DNA of 64,000 nt from Arthrinium phaeospermum (Eukaryota > Ascomycota > Sordariomycetes > Amphisphaeriales > Apiosporaceae), in NCBI GenBank assembly GCA_006503535.1, contig QYRS01000019.1:32494-96493 (forward strand), read 5' to 3'. Position 1 is the stretch's first letter. Each line of letters starts with the position of its first letter. The notes under the pieces were generated by a model. That model worked only from the letters and a program-made list of their open reading frames with translations. It made no database searches and had not been told where the DNA came from. The position numbers and the translations under genes were made by a program. This document shows positions 1 to 18,000 of this stretch, piece by piece.

Positions 1-7197
<7,197 letters not shown>

Positions 7198-7551
7198 ACT
7201 TATAGATGATCTTAATGTAATATTATTTTGCATGTGCCTATCTTCCTGATCGTGAACGACATACACAAAAAAAAACATTCTTTTTTTTTATACATATGTA
7301 TATTAAGTACTCAATAAATTATAATAAATATATTTATTATAATTTATTTAAGTAAATATTCTGCTGATATAAATCTTTGATTTATAAAGCAGCCCAGCGC
7401 ACCCCTTCTTCCCCTATTCCCGGATATATCTTCGATATAAGAGGGATGAGGGGGATCCGGTGCTTATTAAAATCGAAGATTTTAATTAGCGGGGCTAAAA
7501 ATTATTTAGAATATTGTTAAAAAGAAGCTAGATAGTTATATAAATATAAAG
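7198..7551. other. intergenic, cox1 upstream region
   Basis: No gene seen. AT-rich leader to about 7370, then a GC-rich patch (7383-7500) with several imperfect inverted repeats around 'ggatatatcttcgatata' and 'gaggggggatccgg'-like runs. Confidence 0.5.
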
Positions 7552-7693
7552 AAGATTATGGAGGAATCGAACCTCAAACTAAAGATTTGCAGTCAAAGTG
7601 TAAACCATCTACAATCATAATCTTTATAAATATTTTGGAATTCCAAAATATTTATAATGGTATTACATCACTACGAAATATTGGCCACAAAAT
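7503..7693. repeat. direct repeat copy A (contains trnC)
   Basis: Nearly the same as 8149-8350: shared leader 'atttagaatattgttaaaaa', trnC, and the tail 'ggtattacatcactacgaaa...ggccacaaaat'. The two copies differ mainly at a palindrome after the tRNA, short here and GC-rich in the other. Confidence 0.85.
7552..7624 (-). tRNA. trnC: tRNA-Cys (GCA), copy A
   Basis: Acceptor AAGATTA/TAATCTT pairs fully, T arm GAGG-TTCGATT-CCTC, anticodon GCA after U33. The anticodon stem has mismatches on its 5' side, in both copies. The position between cob and cox1 is the usual trnC site in this group. Confidence 0.75.
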
Positions 7694-7851
7694 AAAATCC
7701 TTTATTTTGTATATATGCTCGGTTAGTTTTTTTTATAAGGCGGAACTAGAGACAGTAGGTATCATAAAATTACTAGTCTATCACCTCAAGATTATTGTAT
7801 TATTATAAGTATTATCTAAATATTTATTATAATATTTACTAATAACTTTCA

Positions 7852-8089
7852 TTAATAAAGATCTAATCCGTCTTGGATATAACCAGAGGATAAAACTACA
7901 AAAACTTGAGCTTGTATAAATGCAATTCCTAATTCTAAACCTGAGAAAGCTATAATAAATGACAAAGGTACTAATCCTAAGAACAAGAAGATTATACTAT
8001 TCGAATAGTTCTCAAAATACATTGAAAGCAAGTAATTCCTCATCTGAATTGTGAGAATGAGGAAAATAATTAGATAGATCTGGATCCAT
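7852..8089 (-). pseudogene. atp6: atp6 C-terminal fragment, chimeric start
   Basis: The last about 45 residues are the C-terminus of ATP synthase subunit a: FLFLGLVPLSFIIAFSGLEL then GIAFIQAQVFVVLSSGYIQD and a stop. Upstream of it the frame reads into unrelated sequence. An overlapping acidic frame starts at ATG 8089 (MDPDLSNYFPHSHNSDEE). The N-terminal two thirds of atp6 are absent, so this is a partial copy; the functional gene must be elsewhere. It is bracketed by the two trnC repeats. Confidence 0.8.
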
Positions 8090-8148
8090 TGATACTCCTA
8101 TTAGAGACAATAAAAAGCTCTTGTATAAAAGTTAAGTCTATTGTAATT

Positions 8149-8350
8149 TATTTAGAATATTGTTAAAAAGAAGCTAGATAGTTATATAAATATAAAGAAG
8201 ATTATGGAGGAATTGAACCTCAAACTAATGATTTGCAGTCAAAGTGTAGACCTACTACATCATAATCTTTATAAATATTTTGGCTGGCGCGCCAGCCAGC
8301 CAAAATATTTATAATGGTATTACATCACTACGAAATATTGGCCACAAAAT
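8149..8350. repeat. direct repeat copy B (contains trnC)
   Basis: Partner of 7503-7693. Carries the GC-rich palindrome at 8279-8308 where copy A has a short AT-rich one. Confidence 0.85.
8198..8269 (-). tRNA. trnC: tRNA-Cys (GCA), copy B
   Basis: Same acceptor, T arm and anticodon as the copy at 7552, with a better anticodon stem (GA/TC pairs extended by T-A) and a different D arm. Either copy could be the working gene. Confidence 0.75.
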
Positions 8351-8495
8351 ATAATAAGTATTAATAATAAAAAAAATTTTTTTTTATTATTTCATATATT
8401 ACCTTGATACCTCTCTTATCTCTGAGATCACGGATCCCCGGATATCCAGGATAAAGGGATAAAGGGCACGAAATGAAACTTTACTTAAAAAAACA

Positions 8496-8926
8496 TTACC
8501 CAGTCAATAAAGAATTTTGAAGAAAAGAAGGTAATACACCAATTATTGAATGACCATCTATCCAAACAAATACATCAGTACTGTCTACAATATTAAAAGG
8601 AACATGACTAGGCCCGGCGTAATTAGGATTTGGAATTCTATTTGGTGGTAAAATCCCTTGTTCTATACAATCATGCACATTAAGGCATGTTACATTTTTA
8701 GGAAGCCGGTCATCTCATGTGAACATTATACTTTTATCTTTATAACCATTGTTATGTTGAACCAATATAGATCAATTATCACCATTTCTATCTTTAAATT
8801 TATTTAAATAAGGATATTTAACAAAACTTAAATTAGTAGTACCTTTAGCATGCGGTTGACCATTTTGAGGCACTAGCGCTAAAAAAGCTGTAGAAACTCA
8901 AATACCTACAGTAGCCTGCAAGGTCA
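8496..8926 (-). CDS. unknown ORF downstream of cob, one membrane segment
   Basis: 143 codons from ATG 8926; the frame is open further up to the cob stop, overlapping it in another frame. Starts with a hydrophobic stretch (LQATVGIWVSTAFLALV), then a hydrophilic region with Asn, Pro and several Trp, two Cys (VTCLNVHDCIEQG) and a Pro/Asn-rich patch. No family recognised. It begins at a tandem 14-mer, TCGAGGAAATAATT, one copy of which supplies the cob stop codon. Confidence 0.5.
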
Positions 8927-9001
8927 TTAATTTTCCTTCTATTTTGTCTGCAAAAGTTTGGATTTTAGTAGCAAAATATTTATAATTATTTCCTCGAGAA
9001 A

Positions 9002-12000
9002 TTATTTCCTCGATAAAGATAAATCAACTAATGTATTTTCGATTAAACTTATAGCAGGAACTATAAATGCAAAGTGTCCAAAATATAATGCTGTACTAAT
9101 TTGTCCAAATTCTATAAATGGTGTTTCAACGTGTTTAGCTCCTATTTGCATTAACACTAAGAAATTAGCCACAAATACAAAGAAAGCTATTTTACTTAAC
9201 GGTCTAAATTGTAAACCTTTTGATCTCCCTAAATCTGTTAAAGGCAATAACATAATAATTAAGATAGCACTAAACATTGCTATAACCCCTAATAATTTGT
9301 TAGGTATAGATCTTAAAATAGCGTAGAATGGTAAAAGATCAATAAAATTTAAATATAAATTTAATATTATCTCCTCTTAATACCGGCAAGAAAATAGCAA
9401 CAGCTTTATAGCCCCAATTTATATAACATTTCTTTAATAAAATAAGGTTTAACTAAAGTTCTTAAAGTATCCATAGATTCTTTGAAAATATAAATACGGG
9501 GTTTTTTATCTCTATTATAATGTATAGAGCATTTAAGGTTAAATTTATCTTGTAATGTGAACATTAACTTATCGACGTCTGTGTTAGTAAAAGCATAAAC
9601 ACTTATATGTACACCGTCACCATGTCTACTTCCATCATCCATCAATCAAAAAGCTAAACCTCTAGGAGATAACAATTCGTAAATGTTAGAAGGAACTATT
9701 TTCACATTTGATTCATAAAACATTGCTCTAAATTCATTAAAACAGGGAAGTTGCATAGTTGTAAAAGATATAGCACTATATGTTTTTTTAGTCCTATTAT
9801 CTACCACTATTCTAGATTGAGGAGTATAATCCTTTACACAAAAAGGTAAAAGAAGCTTAACACATAATAAAATATTCTTTATGTGCTACAGCTGTTTGAG
9901 CATAAACCAATCTAGAATTACCAGTAGATGATCTTTGTACTATGTGGGCATCACCAAGTAAAATCCCTACCAATATATCTTTGGTTTCATCCGGTAATTT
10001 GATTAAAGCTCTATCAGAAGAAGATAAACGTCCAATTCCTTTTGTAGAACGAACAGCTTTTAATACCGGACTAATCACAAAAAATAATAAGGAGATAAGA
10101 TCAATTTTGATTTAAATTAAGTTAACACAGTATTTCTACTATGATCGGACTATATCTTCAATTTAAACTGTAGCTAAATCAGAAATTTGAAGCTGCAGTG
10201 TTATAATTTAAATCGTCCCGCGTATAGTCTCTGAGGATCCTACTTATAATGTGACTCATTATTTTGGTTTCCCGCTGATTGTCCATTAATATATCCTTGA
10301 GGATTTTCACTTAAATATTTTTATTTAAGTACCTAAGGTTTTAGGAGTTTCCAGCATATAGCGGGATTAAGTGACATCTTTTTTGTTCTATCACTCTGGT
10401 ACAATAGCAGGAGGAGTTTGCATAGGATTTGCCATTATATAGTTTTCACTATCACCTAATACATTAGGCATAAAGAAAACAAATAAACTTAATACAAATA
10501 TAAACATAAATATAGTAATTAAATCTTTAAACAGGAAGTAAGGAGCAAAAGGTAATCTATCGTAATTACCTGATACACCTAATGGGTTACTTGATCCTGC
10601 AGCATCGTGTAATGCTATTAAATGCATTAAAGCTAATGCAGCTAATACAAAAGGTAATACAAAGTGTAATGCAAAGAATCTATTTAAAGTTGCGTTATTC
10701 ACACTGAAACCTCCTCAAATGACATGTTTATTTCGTATAATATTTAACTTATACTTTACACCCTCACGGATGTAGTTAGACTATTTCTTAAATCTTCAGA
10801 CCCCGCATCCCCTTTATCACGTAGTGATATCAGGGGAATAGGAATAATGAATATTTTGGGGTTATCGTGTTGAGCTTATTGTAGGTATAACTCACTCATT
10901 AGTCGTTGAACGCTTTTAATCCATTTATGTATACCGAATTAAATTCCGCTACAGATAATCTTCTAATAAACCGGAGGTTGTTTATGAGATGTCCCTGTAA
11001 TTTTCCCCATTTGCCTCTAAAATAATCTTATTATAATAAGATTATTTTAAGGAGCCCGTAATTATTATTAATATATATTTAGGAGTATTTATCTATTCAC
11101 TACTTACAGTTCAGGGAAGTTTAAATTTTTATAACGTGAACTTTCACGTAAATTATTTAATCATTTAGCATATTGTATATATTTTAGTCCAATTAAAGAA
11201 TGTAATCCTGAAAATGAAAAGAAATTTATAACTTTTTGTACATCAGATTTAGAACTAACACCAAATTGATTATAATTATTTGTTGTATCTATTTTTCTAT
11301 TAGTATCAAATACTAATTTAAAAGCTTCAAATAAATTAGAGTGTACTCTTTGCTTTAATTGAAAACAACCATCATTATTCATTTTAATAAAGAAAGAACC
11401 TTCTGAACATGTAAATCCTACAATTCAATTTTTAAAAAAATGTAATAATGTATAATCAAATGGATTTTTAGGTATTTCAAAAATAGCAGGTATATTGTTT
11501 ATATCCCCTATTAGATTATAATCTTTAATATCATTCATCAATATATGCATGGCTAAATTAAATTGATTTACTCTGGTGTCTGTTAAGAAATATTTTATTA
11601 TGCACAAGTAATGGAAATAAGACTTCTTGTAGATCAGTTTTATTTATTACTAGTTTACAAGTAGGACTTCTTAAATCCTTATAAATATTTATTTTACCTA
11701 TTTTTAAAACAGAATAAATATATTCTAAGGTAGAAATATCTTCTAAGTGTAAAGATATTACCATTTTCATAGTGATAAATCCTTTTGTAGTTTTACTTAT
11801 TTGAATATATCCATCACCATCAATCAATCCAACTAAAAAAGCTAAAAAGGTTGAAGGTATTGAATTATATTCTTGTTTATCTAATCTTAAAGTTTTATTC
11901 CCTTTTTTTAAAGCATTTTTATGTACAACACCTATAGTAGGTAAAAGGGCTTCATTATCTGAAGCCTTAATAAGTAATAAACTTAAACTATAGTAAACAG

Positions 12001-15000
12001 CAATTAAAAATGAAAATACAATAAAAATACCTAAATATATATTAATTGTTATTATTTTTGACTCAACAATATCTTGTCCAATTCATGGTATAGCACTTAT
12101 AAGGTTAGTAATAACTGTTGCACCTCATAGACTCATTTGACCATACGGTAAAACATACTAACTTACTTATATTAATTTATAAAGTTATAAATATAAGCTG
12201 TAAATACTTTAATCTTCGTATATCACATTAGCATAAGCTAAAAGTTCCGACTGTGCATTAAGCATCATTTCAGACACCCATCAGTGACCCAGTCTGTCGC
12301 GATCATATAAATAACCGACGATCTTGTACTATAAATATAAACATATATGTGTAAGTTTACTTATTACACATAGAATAATTTTTATGTATTTTGATCGTTT
12401 TCACTAATATTGCCAAAGAAAGTATTTCTTTCTTCAATATCCCTGTCGGGTTATTCTGCTTTAACGTATTATTTTTCTTTATAGATTACATAATAACTTA
12501 ACTCACAGGACTATAATTTTTATTCAAATAAATAGTACTAATTAACAACAACATTAACTAATATCAACTAAGCAAAATCAACAATTCAACGGTTTTTAAG
12601 ACATTTACTTACACTTTTTAAAGATCTATAGACAGTTTTGATAGAACAATTCAAATTTTCAGCTGTTTCTTTAGTACTAGGATATTTACCATGTATTGTT
12701 CGACCTAAATTCTAAACTATTATAGACTTAGAAGCTTTTTGCATATTTTATTTAGCTTGCTTAGAATAAACAGGTTTTTCTATTCCCATAATCCCATAAT
12801 CCCTTATCCCTTATCCCTGAGGGATTAAGGGTTTAAAGCTTTTTCTCTCATCAATTCTATAGTTTTAAAGGAAAAGACTTCATTTCTGTTTAAGCCACCA
12901 ATTCTGTCCCCACGATCTTGAATATAGTTCGATTTCATTTTTATTCTACTTAACTCACTATGTTTATAACCAAAAGTAGAACCAGCCTCAGTTAAAATAT
13001 TATAATTAGGTAATAAAGATTTTAAATAAAAATCTTCTAAGTTTAATAACTTTTGATTATTTTCCGCTGTAATAACTTCAGGGTAAATTTCTAGAATTAA
13101 AAAAGCAAACTTGGATAATTTATATTTTTTAACTGCATTTTTTAAAACTTTACTACCTGTTAAATGAATCAAATGATTAGCAAATCTTTTATTTATTCTG
13201 TTGGTAGAAGCTGACCCTATGTAATAATCTAAAGTAACTTTATTTAAAATTAAATATATACCACTGAGACCCTTTGTTTCAGTTAGTATGTTTTTTTGTG
13301 TAGAAGCATTATTTAAATCTTCGTAAACATAGATAGGTTCAAGATTTTTTTCTAGAATAAAATCTTTTAATAATTTGGAAATATTTCTAGAACCAACACA
13401 TATCTCTTCTTTTTTATTTTTTTTTAAAATACAGGAGGCATCATAAGACCTATCTGCCTCTTCAGATTTATCAGTATTATTTGATTTAATAACTTCTTTA
13501 TTTTTAGAATAGTTTATAGTATAATTTTTTATAGCTATATGTACCTTTTTCTCAAAATCTATCATAAAATTTGATTTGACATGATTCTTCCTAAATATTT
13601 TTAATTTAGGTTCTATGTATATAAGATATACGAGAATATATGTTTCAAGTATTGACTTAAATGTATCAGGATCTGTTTTAAAAGAAGGGTCTTCTCTTCT
13701 TTTTAAATTTAATACTATTTCATCTATCAAAATAGTGTAAAGACCTATTTTGTCTGCATGTGTACCTACTTTATCCATACTTGCAGGGAAGTTACATAAT
13801 TTTTTACTGTATTGTAATAATAAATCATAAATCTTAAGAGAATCTAATTCAGTGTTAATTCTACAGTAAATATTTGTACAGTTTTTTTTTGTGGAGTAAT
13901 ATCTTACACCTTGAGGTATCTTAACGAAGTTAAGTCTAAAAGGGTTAGAATTTTTTTTTCCGTAATGCAATTGAACTTGTTTTTGTTGATTTTGTTTTTG
14001 TTGATTTTGTTGTATTGAATAAAAATCATTTTGGGCTATGTAAAAAAAACCCAGGAAAGCTGTCCAAGTTCCGATAAACTATAACCTAAATTTATCTGTA
14101 TAGTATCCCTGTACTTTATCAATATATTAATCCCCGATATTTAGCTTATATCTTTCTAATATATCCTTTAAAGCCTTGTGTAATCTCTCTGGTTCTAAAA
14201 AAAAAAAAAAAGAAAAATTAGGAACTTCCGACTGTACATTAAGCATCATTTCAGATACCCACCAGTGACCCAGTCTGTAGCGATTAATATAATTAACCGA
14301 CGGTCTATAAACAGATAACAAATGTTTAACCGTTTTCACTAGTATAGCCAGGCATATTACCCAATACCCCTGTCAGGGTATTCTACTTTAGTTTTAATCT
14401 ACGACCTAACCTTTGTCCAAATCGTGGACGAAGGATTAATCAAAACTTTATATCATAAAACAGTATATTTCTAATTATATTATTGCATATACTCTAATTT
14501 CAAGTAGGACTTTTATTTTTAGTATCAAGTTAAAGATATCCTTCAAATTTATATTTCATTTCATCTATAATATAAGGTTTAACAATTAAAACTAAATCCG
14601 ACATAGATTGTTTTCATATACTAATTTTCATTGATGGATATGTCCTGCTTTTACAACACTAGTCTTAAGCCCAAATTTTTCATTAAGTATTTTACTTAAA
14701 TAAATACAATCCTCATATGAAAAACTGTTAGTTGCAAGGGAAATTCCTTGATTCTTTTGTCTAGATCCGTCTTGTTGGATTCAATGGGCCAAACCCATTG
14801 GTGTAATAAACTCTCCTATTCACTCTGGTATTCGTTTTATCATAATACCATTAACTTCATGATAAAATGAATTATAGATCCATAAAAAACTAGTAAAACT
14901 ATAGGTAGTTAATCTATAATTATACCGAGTTAATGTAGGATCTAAACGTTTATCGTTAATAGATTCCGACTTAACTACCAATTTAGGTGTGACAGTTGAA

Positions 15001-18000
15001 CAATAGCCTAATTCATGTAATAGAATATTCAGATGATGAATATAAGCAGAGTTTTTTACTCCTTGTTCTATACTAAAGCGTACACTATCCATCTGACTAC
15101 CTTTAATCTTATTACCTCATCAATCTCCTAATAATCCACAGATTATTATAGATAATGCGTCTATATTATGAGGACCAATTCTATGAATAGCCTTGGTTCT
15201 ACTTTTATTAAAAGGTAAAGAAGGAGAAATTACTAGATTATCTTTTTCTTCCCCCTTATCCCCAAAATCACCCCCCCGGATCCCTAAAGGGAAGAGGGGG
15301 GGGTCAGGAAAGGGGGACCAACTTGAGAAACTAAAAATAAATTTGGCCACAAACTAGCCATCATAAGGATAAGTATAACTGTTCCTAAAGCTCATACTAA
15401 TGTTCTTGGAGATCTGTAAGATCCGTAATACATTCCTCTTCCTATGTGAAGATACACTAAGAAAAAGAAAGCTGAAGCTGTATTAGCGTGTAAGTAACGA
15501 ATTAATCATCCATTATTAACGTCCCTCATAATATGCTCAATAGAATTAAATGCTTCTAGTACGTTTGGACTATAATGAACTAGAATAATATCACTCAACA
15601 GGTATATTTTATTTGAAAATACTATCATTATCCGGCATCAAAAGTAGGTGGAGATGGACGATTATTATCTATTAATGTGCTTAATAGCCCTCTGACTTCT
15701 ATAGTATCTAAATTATCTCAACTAGGAGAGACTGTGATATTATATTCGTCAAAGCCAGTGTTAACCTTTAGATCAAATATATGTGAGCAGAATAATCATA
15801 AAATTCTATTAGGTGATACGAAATTAGTACTAATATGATATTCTGTATTATCATACAAATAAGGACCTAAGCTAACATATGATCCATTAATATTAGAAGA
15901 GATAGGTTGATTACAATATACACAACATCGTACATCTGGCGTTAAGCCTGGGCAATGTATAATTATGCTTTCAATATTAGCATTGAGAGCATATAAGAAT
16001 TTCAGAGAGGACCCCGTAGGGTCATTTAAATCTATAATTGCTTTATAATAATCATTACCCTTCTTAAGAATTACAGGAGTTATATCTAACTCTAAAGGTT
16101 TTCTATTTTTTATAGCTATATGTAAAATAGCTAACAAACTTAAAATAATAGATCATAATGCTAAATAGTCTAAATTCAGACCTAATAATATTTTTATTAA
16201 AGCTAGGATTATATCTAAGCTATCTAAATTGAGATCATCTAGTTCGATCTCCAGCCCATCTACCTCAATACCCAGTGCTTCTAGGACCTCTCTTAATGTA
16301 AGCTTCTTAAGAATAACAATATAATGAAATAGAATATTTTTTACTGTTAAGTATAAAATTATCCCTTTCCCGAACCGTACGTGAAAGTTTCCCCTCATAC
16401 GGCTCTCCACAACCTTAATGTTCGTCGATTGATCAATGTTCCAATTAAGTTGATTTGTCTAATACTGTTTCTCTTTTTCTATGCTTCATCATGTGACATT
16501 GTCTACATAAAGCTATTCTCTTACGGTTATTTCTAACCATTTGTCTATCCAGATAGGATATCTTGGGATTTAGATCCTTCATAGCTCTAATGTGATGCAT
16601 TTCTACTCTGTAAGTAGATTCACATATACTACACTTAAGGTTGTCTAATGTGGCCGTGGATTTTTCTTGGTATAGTCCTCCGATAACGGGAGATGCACTA
16701 GTTAGGAATCTAAGAGTAAGCTTGTAGCTAGGCTTGAACAAGGATTTCCCTTTAGGGCCTGTTAGTGAATTTCCAAATTTCTTGTAGACTTTAGCCATAG
16801 TTCCTAAACTAAATTTAGCAGCAAGTAGTTTGGCACATGATTGTTTCAGGATGTATTCCGTGTAACTCGCTAGTCTACCATAGTTGTGAACGAAGTTATA
16901 GTAGTTAAGATAACCTCTCATTACCGAGTTATACAGTAGTATAATTTGGTCGTGTTCAAGGTGTAATCAGAGAAATTTAGGACTGGATTTACCGTTTTTC
17001 ATGAAGCTTGCTTGAGATAGTTTTTCATTTATCCTGTTTAGCGGCGCTTCAAGACGTAAACCTAGTTTATTTCTTTTAAGCCTTCTATAAGTTCCAATTC
17101 TGGAGAAACTAGTGTGATTGGATCTAAATATTTTAGTACCGAGGAAAAGTACTGCACCATCGTTCAAAGAGGTTACTTTGGTTTTAGTTTCATTAAGTTT
17201 TAGTTCAATGGTAGCTAAAAACTCTTTCACTTTGTTTAAGATTGATAGTGTTTCTTCTTTTGTACCTCTGACACCTATTACTCAGTCATCCGCATATCTA
17301 ACATATACTAATCTTTTCAATTCGTCGGATCCAAAGTCTGTCGCTGGTGCTCTAGATCTTTCTCCTATTAATTTACGTACTAGTTTTTTGTCGTTATTTT
17401 GCCTGGCTTTGAGTAAATGGTATTCGTAGTATCTACTTTCTTTAGATCTTGTGGATCTGACCCCTTGGTCGAAGTCAACCTTTAGATTTTGCATGTATTC
17501 GTCAAAAGAGTGCAAGAATATATTAGCTAAGATAGGGCTAACTATGGAACCTTGAGGAGTACCAATTATGTTGCTTTTGTAGGATCTGAAGTCAAAATAA
17601 CCAGCTTTTAGGGCTTTCCAGATAAGATTCGTAAACCTTCTATCTGATATTTTTCCTTCGATTATCGTCATCAATTTGTGATGTGAGATGGTGTCGAAGA
17701 ATTTAGTTAGATCTCCTTCGATAACCCATTGAACGGGTTGGAATTCCTGTTTTACTTGTTTAAGGGCCGTATGGCAACCTCTGTTGGGTCTAAACCCGTG
17801 AGAGCTGTCCTTGAACAGTGGTTCATAAATAGCTTCTAAGGTAAGTCTAATAGCTTCTTGAACAATTTTGTCCATAGGAGAGGCAATAGAAAGAGTTCTT
17901 GTTCCCCCCGATGCTTTAGGGATCTGGACTTTACGGCTTGGTGAAAAAGTGAATTGTTCACTTTTAAGTTTAGCCGCGAGGCTTTCCAGTTTTCCTCTTG

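Noticed and set aside
8958..9326. Plus-strand ORF of 122 codons opposite cob exon 6
   Set aside because: Exact antisense of the conserved cob coding sequence.
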